The notes under the pieces are model-generated. The model saw only the letters and a list, made by a program, of their open reading frames with translations. It ran no database searches and was not told the DNA's origin. From contig JAZSOH010000018.1 of the NCBI GenBank assembly GCA_045536815.1, positions 1 to 64,000 on the forward strand: a DNA stretch of 64,000 nt, written 5' to 3'. Shown here piece after piece: positions 18,480-27,096 of this stretch. How positions within the stretch are numbered: position 1 is the first letter of the stretch; the number at the start of each line of letters is the position of its first letter. Made by a program: the position numbers and the translations under genes. This DNA is from UMGS1279 sp045536815 (GTDB lineage Bacteria > Bacillota > Clostridia > Oscillospirales > Acutalibacteraceae).

Positions 18480-20045
18480 TTGGCAAACAATATAAAGCTT
18501 GAGTGTCGTAATATTACAAAGACATTTGGTAGTGTTGTTGCAAACAAAAACTGTAACCTAGATGTTAGGCAGGGCGAAATCCTGGCTATTTTAGGTGAGA
18601 ATGGTAGTGGAAAAACAACACTTATGAATATGGTAGCGGGCATTTATTTTCCTGACGAGGGACAAATTTTCGTCGATGGGAAAGAGGTTGTAATTCGTTC
18701 TCCAAAAGATGCTTTTGAACATAAAATAGGTATGATTCATCAGCATTTTAAGCTTGTAAATGTTTTTTCTGCAACCGAAAATATTGCACTTGGTACCGAT
18801 GACGGCAAAAAATATAGCCTTTCTGATGTTACCAAAAAGGTTATTGAAATAACCCAAAAATATGGTTTTATTATCGACCCTCAAAAAAAGGTTCACGAAA
18901 TGAGCGTTTCGGAAAAACAAACCGTTGAAATTATTAAGGTGCTTTATCGCGGTGCCGATATTCTTATTTTGGACGAGCCCACCGCCGTTTTAACACCTCA
19001 AGAAACCGAAAAGCTTTTTGCGGTGCTTCGTCGTATGCGTGAGGACGGAAAATCAATTATAATCATTACCCACAAAATGCATGAGGTTTTGTCTATTTCC
19101 GACCGCGTTGCAGTGCTTAGGCGTGGCGAACACGTTTCGACAGTTGATACTAAGGATACAAATGAGTCAGAGCTTACCGAAATGATGATGGGTGAAAAGG
19201 TTACTCTTAACATAAATAGAAGTGAGCCGAAGAATTCTACCGACCGCCTTATTGTAAAGGGAATTACCAGTGTAAATGACGAGGGAAGAAAGGTTTTAGA
19301 TGATATTTCCTTCACTGCTCGTTCGGGTGAGATTTTGGGTATCGCAGGTATTGCGGGTAGTGGCCAAAGAGAGATGCTGGAATCTATTGCTGGACTTAAC
19401 CGTCTTACCGAGGGTGAGATTACCTACATAGACCCCAAAACCAATACCGAAGAAAACCTTCGTGATAAAACTCCCATACAAATTCGTGATTTAGGTGTAA
19501 GACTTTCTTTCGTTCCTGAAGATAGACTTGGTATGGGCCTTGTTGGTAATATGGATATTATCGACAATATGATGCTTAGAAGCTATCAAAAAGGCAAGTC
19601 TGCTTTCCTTGAAAGAAAAGGTCCTAAGGACCTTGCTGAAAAAATTATTCATGACCTTAACGTTTCAACACCTGGTGCAACAACCCCCGTTCGTCAGCTT
19701 TCGGGTGGTAACGTACAAAAGGTACTTGTAGGCCGTGAAATCGCCGCTTCTCCTACAGTTTTAATGGCGGCATACCCTGTTAGAGGGTTAGACGTTAACG
19801 CTTCTTACACTATTTACAATCTTTTGAACGAACAAAAGGAGCTTGGCGTTGCAGTTATTTTTGTTGGTGAAGACCTTGACGTTTTAATGGAGCTTTGCGA
19901 TAGAATTTTGGTTATAAATTCCGGTAAGGTTACAGGAATTGTTGATGGCCGCACCGCCAAGAAGGAAGAAATTGGTCTACTTATGGTTAAATCAACATCA
20001 GTAGATGAAGACGATGTGAAAGAGGGGGGACAAGTAAATGAGTAA
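18480..20045 (+). CDS. BMP-type nucleoside ABC transporter ATPase
   Basis: ATPase with two fused nucleotide-binding domains (521 residues), as in NupO and RbsA. The first has Walker A GENGSGKTT and Walker B ILILDEPTAVL, with a weak signature MSVSEKQTVEI. The second lacks a canonical Walker A (GIAGIAGSGQRE in its place, as usual in this group) and has QLSGGNVQK and a Walker B ending in an unusual AAYPVRGLD where AAQPTRGLD is common. TTG at 18480 is the likely start, with GGGGGTG five bases upstream; a longer in-frame ATG at 18408 has no good ribosome binding site. It overlaps the permease gene by 8 bp. Confidence 0.92.
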   Translation: MANNIKLECRNITKTFGSVVANKNCNLDVRQGEILAILGENGSGKTTLMNMVAGIYFPDEGQIFVDGKEVVIRSPKDAFEHKIGMIHQHFKLVNVFSATENIALGTDDGKKYSLSDVTKKVIEITQKYGFIIDPQKKVHEMSVSEKQTVEIIKVLYRGADILILDEPTAVLTPQETEKLFAVLRRMREDGKSIIIITHKMHEVLSISDRVAVLRRGEHVSTVDTKDTNESELTEMMMGEKVTLNINRSEPKNSTDRLIVKGITSVNDEGRKVLDDISFTARSGEILGIAGIAGSGQREMLESIAGLNRLTEGEITYIDPKTNTEENLRDKTPIQIRDLGVRLSFVPEDRLGMGLVGNMDIIDNMMLRSYQKGKSAFLERKGPKDLAEKIIHDLNVSTPGATTPVRQLSGGNVQKVLVGREIAASPTVLMAAYPVRGLDVNASYTIYNLLNEQKELGVAVIFVGEDLDVLMELCDRILVINSGKVTGIVDGRTAKKEEIGLLMVKSTSVDEDDVKEGGQVNE

Positions 20046-21135
20046 AAATACTATAAAAACACCTCTTTTTCATATTTCTAAACGAGACCCTGCGTCTGTT
20101 AGCGTTTGGTTTGGCGTTATAGTTAGGGCAGTTGCTATTTTGGCGGCGCTTATAATTTCGGGTGTTTTGATTACAATTTTAATAGATAAAAACCCAATTC
20201 AAATTTATAGCGAAATGTTTGAAGGCGTTTTTGGAACAGAGCGCCGTATTTGGAACACCCTGCAAGACGTTGCAATTTTGCTTTGTATTTCTCTTGCAGT
20301 TACCCCTGCATTTAAAATGCGTTTTTGGAACTGCGGTGCAGAGGGTCAGGTTCTTATAGGTGGTCTTGCAACCATATCGGTTATGATGTTTTTGGGAGGA
20401 AGAATTCCACAACCGCTTCTTATACTTGTTATGGTTATAGCAAGTGTTTTGGCGGGTGTTATTTGGGCGGTTCTACCGGCAATTTTCAAAGCACAGTGGA
20501 ACACAAATGAAACACTCTTTACGCTTATGATGAACTATGTTTCCATTCAGTTTGTTGCATACTTCCTTAAAGTATTTGCGAAAGACGGTTCGGGCGTTTT
20601 GAAAACAATGCCTGAATATGGCCTTCCTGTTTTGGCAAATAAGCAGTTTTTACTTAACATAATTATCGTGGCTGTGCTTACTGCCGTATCTTATGTTTAT
20701 CTCAAATATTCAAAACAAGGTTATGAAATTTCGGTAGTTGGTGAAAGTGAAAATACAGCTAAATATATAGGTATTGGTGTTAAAAAGGTAATTATAAGAA
20801 CACTTATGGTTTCGGGTGCTCTTTGCGGAATAGCCGGTCTTTTAATCGTTGGCGGAACAAACCACACTATTAGCACAACTTCGGTTGCGGGTAGAGGTTT
20901 TACAGCAATTATGGTTTCATGGCTTGCTAAATTCAATCCCGTAGTTATGGTGTTTACAACCTTTTTAATTGTTTTTCTAGATAGAGGTGCGGGGCAAATT
21001 TCCTCAACCTTTAATGTGCCTAGCTCTATTTCCGATATCATTACAGGTATAACACTTTTGTTTATTATCGGTTCGGAATTTTTCTTACGTTATAAAATAG
21101 TTCTCACAAAACACATTAAGGAGGGTGACAAATGA
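20038..21135 (+). CDS. BMP-type nucleoside ABC transporter permease 1
   Basis: Membrane subunit of the importer, 365 residues with about ten hydrophobic segments, of the RbsC/BPD_transp_2 family (NupP/BmpC). The conserved coupling region lies around KMRFWNCGAEGQVLIGGL near 96. GAGGGGGACAAGTAA before the ATG gives a strong ribosome binding site within the end of the ATPase gene. Its stop overlaps the next permease start by 4 bp (ATGA), so both membrane subunits are probably made in equal amounts. Confidence 0.92.
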   Translation: MSKNTIKTPLFHISKRDPASVSVWFGVIVRAVAILAALIISGVLITILIDKNPIQIYSEMFEGVFGTERRIWNTLQDVAILLCISLAVTPAFKMRFWNCGAEGQVLIGGLATISVMMFLGGRIPQPLLILVMVIASVLAGVIWAVLPAIFKAQWNTNETLFTLMMNYVSIQFVAYFLKVFAKDGSGVLKTMPEYGLPVLANKQFLLNIIIVAVLTAVSYVYLKYSKQGYEISVVGESENTAKYIGIGVKKVIIRTLMVSGALCGIAGLLIVGGTNHTISTTSVAGRGFTAIMVSWLAKFNPVVMVFTTFLIVFLDRGAGQISSTFNVPSSISDIITGITLLFIIGSEFFLRYKIVLTKHIKEGDK

Positions 21136-22079
21136 TTGCTTTTATCGTTAGTGCAATTAGGCTTGGTATGACCCTTCTATTTGGTTCAACGGGCGAAACA
21201 ATTACTGAAAAATCGGGTCACCTAAACCTTGGTATCCCCGGTGTTATGTGTGTTGGTGCTTCCTGTGGTTGTTATATTGAGTATGTTTATTTAACTGCTG
21301 CAGGCGAAAATGTAAGCCCCATTTTAGCAGTACTTTTACCTGTTTTGGCTACACTTTTGGGTGGCGCCGCAATGGGACTTCTCTTTAGTTTTTTAACAGT
21401 AACGCTTCGTGCAAACCAAAATGTTACGGGTCTTGCCCTTACAACACTTGGTGTTGGTATTTCAGACTATATGATTGATAAAACAGGCCTTATTTACATC
21501 AGAGGTGCAGCATATTTTAAGGCTTCTCTTCCCTTCGCTTCAAAGCTTGGCTCGTTTGGTGAGGTTTTCCTTTCACACGGCGTTTTGGTTTATCTTGCAA
21601 TTATAATTGCTATTGTTACAACCTATATTTTAAATCGCACAAGGCTTGGTCTTCACCTTCGCGCAGTCGGTGAAAATCCTGCTACGGCCGATGCGGCGGG
21701 CATAAACGTTTCGCTTTATCGATACGGTGCTACTTGCATTGGTTGCGGTATTGCCGGTCTTGGCGGACTTTCCTTTGTTATGGATTATTTAAACGGAAAC
21801 TGGGAGTACATTATTGATGATATTGGTTGGCTTGCAATAGCACTTGTTATCTTCACTGTTTGGAAACCAAGTCTTGCAATATTGGGCTCAATTATTTTTG
21901 GTGCGCTTTATATTGCAAGTAGTTATATTACAGGTGTTAGCTTTGCGGGAAAGGAACTTTTCAAGCTTCTTCCATACGTTGTTACAATAATCGTTTTGAT
22001 TTTTACAAGTATGCGAAACAAAAAGAAAAATCAACCGCCCGAGAGCTTAGGTCTCCCGTATTTCAGAGAAGAAAGATAG
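21132..22079 (+). CDS. BMP-type nucleoside ABC transporter permease 2
   Basis: Second membrane subunit, 315 residues and about nine membrane segments, NupQ/BmpD type. The family motif ITEKSGHLNLGIPGVM lies near residue 24 and LRAVGENPATADAAGI near 178. It closes the four-gene operon and is followed 10 bp later by a strong terminator. Confidence 0.92.
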   Translation: MIAFIVSAIRLGMTLLFGSTGETITEKSGHLNLGIPGVMCVGASCGCYIEYVYLTAAGENVSPILAVLLPVLATLLGGAAMGLLFSFLTVTLRANQNVTGLALTTLGVGISDYMIDKTGLIYIRGAAYFKASLPFASKLGSFGEVFLSHGVLVYLAIIIAIVTTYILNRTRLGLHLRAVGENPATADAAGINVSLYRYGATCIGCGIAGLGGLSFVMDYLNGNWEYIIDDIGWLAIALVIFTVWKPSLAILGSIIFGALYIASSYITGVSFAGKELFKLLPYVVTIIVLIFTSMRNKKKNQPPESLGLPYFREER

Positions 22080-22089
22080 CTATTAAAAA

Positions 22090-22118
22090 AACTGAGGTTT
22101 TAAAAACCTCAGTTTTTT
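22090..22118 (+). terminator. Terminator of the BMP transporter operon
   Basis: An 11-bp stem (AACTGAGGTTT arms) is followed by seven T residues. Confidence 0.9.
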
Positions 22119-22165
22119 TATGCTCACGAGCTATAAGTAATTATTTATTTTCTATCCTTAAAATT

Positions 22166-22642
22166 TCATAATACGCAAATGATCTTTTTACGTTTCTTTA
22201 TAGCGTAATCAAGAGCAATTTTTGTACCGCTTTTGCGGGTAGTTGGGAAACCCTTTTCGTCGTAGTAGACTATGCAAAATTGGCTTTTATCTATCATTAC
22301 GTAATTACGCTCTACATAAGAAGCTTTTCCTGAATTCATTATCTTTTTGGGGTAATAGGTATCCTCATAGTTTTCAAGCAAGTAGTTTTTATAATGCTCA
22401 CTTATATAAGGATATTCCGCTCGTACATAAATTCGTTTTATATGAGGGTGGGTTTTCTTTATTTCGGTTACAAGGTCAAGGCATATATCATTGAATCGGC
22501 TCCCGCTCCCGAAAAGAAATGCATCAATTTTTTCTCTCACAATCAGTTTTTCAATAATTTCCTTGAGTTTTAATTTTAACTCTTCGGTTTCGTTTATCGT
22601 TCTATGGCCGAAAAAGCAACAAGTATGAAATTCTTGATTCAT
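22166..22642 (-). CDS. SLOG-superfamily protein (YpsA/DUF1273-like)
   Basis: Protein of 158 residues with the Rossmann-like SLOG pattern: CCFFGHR near residue 8, a FGSGSRFND loop near 45 and RKSGTKIALDYAIKKRKKII at the C terminus. SLOG proteins are thought to bind nucleotides or nucleotide-derived ligands, and some work with effectors in stress or phage defence; no effector domain is fused here. The ATG at 22642 has GAGGTGT five bases upstream. It is divergent from a ribbon-helix-helix gene with two palindromes between them, and the pair is bracketed by terminators. Function unknown; family call moderately sure. Confidence 0.65.
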   Translation of the reverse strand: MNQEFHTCCFFGHRTINETEELKLKLKEIIEKLIVREKIDAFLFGSGSRFNDICLDLVTEIKKTHPHIKRIYVRAEYPYISEHYKNYLLENYEDTYYPKKIMNSGKASYVERNYVMIDKSQFCIVYYDEKGFPTTRKSGTKIALDYAIKKRKKIICVL

Positions 22643-22661
22643 AAGTACACCTCGCATTATT

Positions 22662-22734
22662 TAGATATATAGTATATCTATTTTCAACATTATAACACAT
22701 AATACATCTAAAATAAATATACAATATATTTATT
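22662..22734. promoter_or_regulatory. Two palindromic operator-like sites in a divergent promoter region
   Basis: TAGATATA-TAG-TATATCTA (22662-22680) and AATAAATATA-CAA-TATATTTATT (22712-22734) are perfect inverted repeats in a 105-bp divergent intergenic region. The RHH protein encoded next to them is the obvious candidate ligand, binding both to control itself and the SLOG gene. Confidence 0.6.
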
Positions 22735-22747
22735 ATGAGGTGAATTT

Positions 22748-22948
22748 ATGGCTATCAAAAGCGTATCAATTAGAATTGAAGAGGAAATGTTGAATAAGAT
22801 TGCACATATAGCTGATTACGAAGGTAGAAGTGTAAACAGTCAAGTACTTGTTTTAATAAGAGAAAATATTAAAGCTTTTGAAGATGTTCATGGTGCTATT
22901 GACGGCAATATCTCTCCTGCAAAAAACGTAAAACCTACTCGCAAGTAA
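22748..22948 (+). CDS. Arc-type ribbon-helix-helix DNA-binding protein
   Basis: Small 66-residue protein with the RHH pattern: a short beta strand SVSIRIEEEML (5-15), then helices across NKIAHIADYEGRSVNSQVLVL (the GRSVNSQ turn is typical of Arc/MetJ-like proteins) and a charged C-terminal tail. It is likely a dimeric repressor. ATG at 22748 has ATGAGGTGAATTT upstream. Divergent from the SLOG gene. It could equally be the antitoxin-like half of a pair, but no toxin is visible. Confidence 0.75.
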   Translation: MAIKSVSIRIEEEMLNKIAHIADYEGRSVNSQVLVLIRENIKAFEDVHGAIDGNISPAKNVKPTRK

Positions 22949-22952
22949 AAAA

Positions 22953-22985
22953 AACTCTCTGCTGAATTTCAGCAGAGAGTTTTTA
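22953..22985. terminator. Bidirectional terminator
   Basis: A 12-bp stem (ACTCTCTGCTGA arms) has A residues before and T residues after, so it can stop the RHH gene and, from the other side, the YnbB-type operon. Confidence 0.9.
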
Positions 22986-23042
22986 CATTGTATTTGATTA
23001 CCTTATTATCCGTAAAAGAACGACCTATCTTTTTATGTTTAA

Positions 23043-24308
23043 TTATTTATTATCTACCTTTAAAACCTCGTCGGCGGCCATTAAAATACCCGCCCTCGCA
23101 CTATGAAAATTAAGTCCGCCTTGAAGCCATACGGCAAAGGGGTCTCTAAGTGGTGCGTCGGCCGAAAGTTCAATTGAAGAGCCACCTGTAAAGGCACCCG
23201 CCGCCATAATAACCTTATCGTCATATCCGGGCATATCCCAAGGCTCAGGGGTGAGGTGTGAGTCAACCGGAGCGCCGTGTTGAAGCCCTTTGCAAAAAGC
23301 TATAAGTTTTTCGCTACTTCCAAGCAAAATGCTTTGTATAATATCTCCGCGTTTTTCTAAAACGTCAGGTGATACGGCATAGCCCATTTCACTGAAAAGA
23401 GCCGCCGTATATACTGCTGATTTTAAAGCCTCGCCTGTAACGTGTGGAGCGCTAAAAAGTCCCATATAAAGCTCTCTGTTATGACCTAAGGTTGCACCAA
23501 CCTCTCGGCCAACACCCGCCGCAGTCATACGGTATGAGCACTTTTCAATAAGCTCTCTCTTGCCCGCTATGTACCCGCCGCAAGGAGCAATTCCACCGCC
23601 CGGGTTTTTAATTAAAGAGCCCGCCATAATATCGGCGCCAACCTGAGTGGGTTCTAGCTTTTCGGTAAATTCACCATAACAGTTATCGACCATAATTATC
23701 GAATTAGGAGATATAGATTTTATAATCTCGCAAAGAGATTTAATGTCTTCAATTTTAAGGCTTGGCCTTAAAGAATAGCCTCTTGAACGCTGAATATAAA
23801 CAACCTTATAATCTTCCTTTTCGAGAGCGGCTTTAATACCATTTATGTCGGGTCGTCCCTCGTTGTTTAAGGGGACCTCGCTATACTCTACTCCGAAATC
23901 TTTAAGAGAGCCGTCGCTATGACCATCAATACCCAAAACACCTATCAATGTATCATATGGCCTTCCCGTGATGGAAAGCATTTTATCTCCCGGGCGAAGA
24001 ATTCCAAAAAGCATAACCGAAAGGGTGTGGGTACCACTGGCAAAGGTGTGCCTTATTAGAGCATCTTCGGTGCCGAAAATATCCGATAAAATTTTATCCA
24101 AATCATCTCGGCCTTTATCGCCGTAGCCATAGCCGGTTGTGGCAGTAAAATTCGATTCACTAACTCGGTTTTTAATAAAAGCGGAAAGAACTTTAAGTTG
24201 GTTGTAGCTTGTAAGCTCATCAATTTCAAAAAAGGTTTTACTAGCTACTGCTTTTGCTTTTATATCCAAATCGGAAAGTTCATTTGAAATTTCAAAAAAA
24301 TCTAGCAT
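23043..24308 (-). CDS. YnbB-family PLP-dependent enzyme
   Basis: Fold-type I pyridoxal-phosphate enzyme of 421 residues, annotated in databases as methionine gamma-lyase family or aluminium resistance protein (B. subtilis YnbB). The PLP lysine is in SLIKNPGGGIAPCGG near 233, the phosphate-binding region is ASGTHTLS near 90 and the PLP-pairing Asp is in IIMVDNCYGEF. The real reaction has not been firmly shown. It is the last gene of the minus-strand run and begins 2 bp after the stop of the GNAT gene. Confidence 0.85.
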   Translation of the reverse strand: MLDFFEISNELSDLDIKAKAVASKTFFEIDELTSYNQLKVLSAFIKNRVSESNFTATTGYGYGDKGRDDLDKILSDIFGTEDALIRHTFASGTHTLSVMLFGILRPGDKMLSITGRPYDTLIGVLGIDGHSDGSLKDFGVEYSEVPLNNEGRPDINGIKAALEKEDYKVVYIQRSRGYSLRPSLKIEDIKSLCEIIKSISPNSIIMVDNCYGEFTEKLEPTQVGADIMAGSLIKNPGGGIAPCGGYIAGKRELIEKCSYRMTAAGVGREVGATLGHNRELYMGLFSAPHVTGEALKSAVYTAALFSEMGYAVSPDVLEKRGDIIQSILLGSSEKLIAFCKGLQHGAPVDSHLTPEPWDMPGYDDKVIMAAGAFTGGSSIELSADAPLRDPFAVWLQGGLNFHSARAGILMAADEVLKVDNK

Positions 24309-24310
24309 TT

Positions 24311-25036
24311 TTAACTCCTATATTCTGATATATATGTTTCGGGCTTAAACCCGTTTTTGATGTAAAAATTTGCGGTTTGTTCATTACAGGCCACATAAAC
24401 CTTGCAGCACCCAAGTTTTTTAAGCAGATTTTTTAAAACTAAAGACCCAACTCCGCTACGACGCTTTTCCTTTTTTACGGCGACACCGCTAATTATGGCG
24501 GTGTTTTTAGTTATATGGGAAGCAGTAGCTGTGGCACTGTCGTCTAAAACCTCGCAACTCGCCGTACCGTGACGCAGTCTATGTGAAAAATCTACATAAA
24601 AACCTTCAAAATCTATTTTAGCTATACTTTCCTCTTGGTCAGCAAAAAGAATATTATAAGCAAGGTTGATATTTATATTTTTGTCAGGTACAGACTTTTG
24701 ACCACTACCTTCTTTTGCAAGGCATATAAAGTCTTGCCCCTTTAACCCTAGTGATGTTAAGGTATTTTTTTCGGTTTGAAGATTTTTAAAGCCTATAACC
24801 GAAATAAATTCTTTAAGTTCCGTAAAGTCGGCTGATGCGCTGGCTGTTAAAAAAATTGTTTCCTCAAATTTGCAAAGTGTAGCGGTTACATCCTCACCAA
24901 TTTTTTGGTACCAAAAATTTAAGAACCCAAAATTTCTGCCATAAGAAATATCGTTTGCAAGAATTTTTGTTACAATAAATTCATTATGGCCTTTTGGAAA
25001 GATAAGCGCCTCGCTTGAATCTAAAAGACAAATCAT
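24311..25036 (-). CDS. GNAT-family N-acetyltransferase
   Basis: Protein of 241 residues with a C-terminal GNAT domain. The acetyl-CoA pyrophosphate loop is the GVAVKKEKRRSGVGSLVL segment near 187 (RxxGxG type), and ACNEQTANFYIKNGF is the usual C-terminal motif. The first 130 residues do not match a motif I know. It overlaps the upstream M42 gene by 4 bp, so it is co-translated in the peptidase cluster. Substrate unknown. Confidence 0.75.
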   Translation of the reverse strand: MICLLDSSEALIFPKGHNEFIVTKILANDISYGRNFGFLNFWYQKIGEDVTATLCKFEETIFLTASASADFTELKEFISVIGFKNLQTEKNTLTSLGLKGQDFICLAKEGSGQKSVPDKNININLAYNILFADQEESIAKIDFEGFYVDFSHRLRHGTASCEVLDDSATATASHITKNTAIISGVAVKKEKRRSGVGSLVLKNLLKKLGCCKVYVACNEQTANFYIKNGFKPETYISEYRS

Positions 25037-26046
25037 AGCCTTGCAAAAGCCTTAATAAGATGTCTTGTAATGCAAAGCATATTTTCGGCATCGCTAATAT
25101 CGGCAAGGGAGGAGGGGGAATGTATATACCTGCAAGGAAGAGATACAGTAATGGTTTTTACCCCACCCTTTGAAAGAGATATTGCTCCCGAATTATTGCC
25201 GCCTGCGACCTTTTCTTTGGCCTGTAGCTTAATGCCGTTTTCTTTTGCAAGAGAAAACGCTTTATCGAACAGCTGCCTATTATAAAGAGTCGAATTATCC
25301 ATAAATGAGATAACGGCACCGTCCGAAACCTCGCAAACTCTATCACCTATAGGTGCGTCGTTTATATCGGCGGCGGTTGTGGCCTCTAAAACAATGGCTA
25401 TGTCGGGAGAGACTGTATACGCGGCGGTTTTAGCGCCCCTTAGCCCCAGTTCTTCTGAAACTGTGAAGGTTGCATAAAAATCATATTCGGACTTTTCTTT
25501 AATAAGCGTAATCAGAAGCGCGCAACCAATTCTATCGTCTATTGCTTTTGAAATAAAGCGACCGCCCGAAACTTCGGTAAAGTTTTCTTTAAAAGAGCCG
25601 ATATCGCCAATAGAAATGTGTTTGAGAGCATCAGCCTTATCTTTTGCACCAATATCAATGAAAAGGCTTTCGGTTTTAGGCAAGGCCTTCTTCTCATCTT
25701 TATCGCAAAGGTGAATGGGCTTTATGCCAATAACACCCAAAATATTCCCAAAACGCACGGTGGCACCCAATAGAGATTCGGTAAGAATTCCGCCAACCGT
25801 TTCAAAACGAAGCAAACCATTATCAGAAACTGAGGTTATGATAACGCCGACCTCGTCCATATGTGCGTCTAGCATAATCTTTTTCTCAGGTGTTTTTTCA
25901 CCCTTTTTAAAGGCAATAATATTTCCGTTTTGGTCGGTATAGGTATCGCAGTATGGGGTTATTTCGCTTAAAATAAAGTCTCTAACGGCATTTTCGTTGC
26001 CCGAAGCCGCAGACAAATTGCAAAGCTTTTTTACAAGGTTAGTCAT
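25033..26046 (-). CDS. M42-family metallopeptidase (first copy)
   Basis: Co-catalytic zinc aminopeptidase of the M42 type, usually a large cytosolic tetrahedral complex that trims peptides. Zinc ligands are visible in LDAHMDEVG (His/Asp), SKAIDDRIGCALL (Asp), VSEELGLRGA (Glu-Glu), LEATTA (Asp position weak: the expected DVT is EAT) and the final His in RYIHSPSS. ATG at 26046 with AAAGGAGG upstream is preferred to a longer start at 26067. It overlaps the second M42 gene by 8 bp. About 337 residues, typical. Confidence 0.85.
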   Translation of the reverse strand: MTNLVKKLCNLSAASGNENAVRDFILSEITPYCDTYTDQNGNIIAFKKGEKTPEKKIMLDAHMDEVGVIITSVSDNGLLRFETVGGILTESLLGATVRFGNILGVIGIKPIHLCDKDEKKALPKTESLFIDIGAKDKADALKHISIGDIGSFKENFTEVSGGRFISKAIDDRIGCALLITLIKEKSEYDFYATFTVSEELGLRGAKTAAYTVSPDIAIVLEATTAADINDAPIGDRVCEVSDGAVISFMDNSTLYNRQLFDKAFSLAKENGIKLQAKEKVAGGNNSGAISLSKGGVKTITVSLPCRYIHSPSSLADISDAENMLCITRHLIKAFARL

Positions 26047-27040
26047 TTTTTGAAACCTCCTTTGCAAATAGGGTTAGCAGTTTAGATACTGCCTCAATAT
26101 CGTTTAGATTTACAATTTCAACAGGTGAATGCATATTTTTAAGGGGAATAGACACAAGGCCTGTCTTTATGCCGCCCTTTGAAACAGAAATTACGTCGGC
26201 ATTAGTACCTGTTCTTCCGCCCATAACCTCTAATGTATAGGGAATATTTTCTTTTTCACAAATATCTTTTAAGGTGTTTGAAATTTCTCTATTTAAAACA
26301 GGAGAAATACCTACCATAGCGCCGCTTCCAAGCTTTGCAGTTTTATGTGGAGCGACGCCCTCACACTCACCAAAGCTGACGTCAACCGAAATGGCTAAAT
26401 CATAGTCTCCGTTAAAGGCCGCAACGGTGCCGCCTCTTAGTCCCAACTCCTCACCAAATGTAAGACAAAGGGTAGTATGAATGGGAAGATTAAGTTGAGC
26501 AATTTCTAAAAATGCAGAAATAACTGCGGTCGCACCTGCTTTATCGTCAAGCCCTGCCGCACAAAAATTATCGTTTAAAAGAGAAGTGGGCTCACTATCG
26601 AAAAAAGCAAGGTCGCCTTTTGAAACAATTTTCTCTAAACCCAAAATGCCTGTATCTATATAAAGAGAGTCAAAATCAAATGCACTGTCATCCTTTTTAA
26701 TGTGTGGCGGAACACTTGTAAATACACCGCTTAAAACCTCTTTGCCATAAACCTTAACCCTTGTTGCAGGTAATAGTCTGGCATCAATAGAACCAACAGG
26801 GCTAACCCTTAAAAAACCGTTATCATAAACCGAAGTTACAATCATAGCAACCTGGTCTATGTGGGCTTCAAGCATTAAAGAAGGTAAGCAGTCTATATTA
26901 GTTTCCGCCGTAATGTACTGGTCGTAAACCGTAACTTTGGAAACAGGCTTTAAAACTTCAATAGCTTTTTTAAGCGAATAGTCTATATGCCCTGCCGAAT
27001 GGGTCTTTGTAAGGGCGGTAAGTAAATTTTTAATATCCAT
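26039..27040 (-). CDS. M42-family metallopeptidase (second copy)
   Basis: Second M42 peptidase of 333 residues, directly upstream of the first and overlapping it, so the pair probably forms a mixed or parallel aminopeptidase complex. Zinc ligands: LEAHIDQVA, AAGLDDKAGATAV, TFGEELGLRGG, SVDVSFGE and the C-terminal NMHSPVE. The two copies differ clearly in sequence, so this is not a recent duplication. A hairpin at 27061-27086 lies between it and murD. Confidence 0.88.
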   Translation of the reverse strand: MDIKNLLTALTKTHSAGHIDYSLKKAIEVLKPVSKVTVYDQYITAETNIDCLPSLMLEAHIDQVAMIVTSVYDNGFLRVSPVGSIDARLLPATRVKVYGKEVLSGVFTSVPPHIKKDDSAFDFDSLYIDTGILGLEKIVSKGDLAFFDSEPTSLLNDNFCAAGLDDKAGATAVISAFLEIAQLNLPIHTTLCLTFGEELGLRGGTVAAFNGDYDLAISVDVSFGECEGVAPHKTAKLGSGAMVGISPVLNREISNTLKDICEKENIPYTLEVMGGRTGTNADVISVSKGGIKTGLVSIPLKNMHSPVEIVNLNDIEAVSKLLTLFAKEVSKND

Positions 27041-27060
27041 AAATATCTCCGTCTAAAAAT

Positions 27061-27086
27061 TTAGCGGAAGAAAAGCCTTCCGCTAA
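27061..27086 (-). terminator. Hairpin between murD and the M42 genes
   Basis: A 10-bp stem (TTAGCGGAAG arms) is followed on the minus strand by ATTTTTAG. It would end or attenuate the murD transcript. Confidence 0.7.
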
Positions 27087-27096
27087 AAAAATATTA

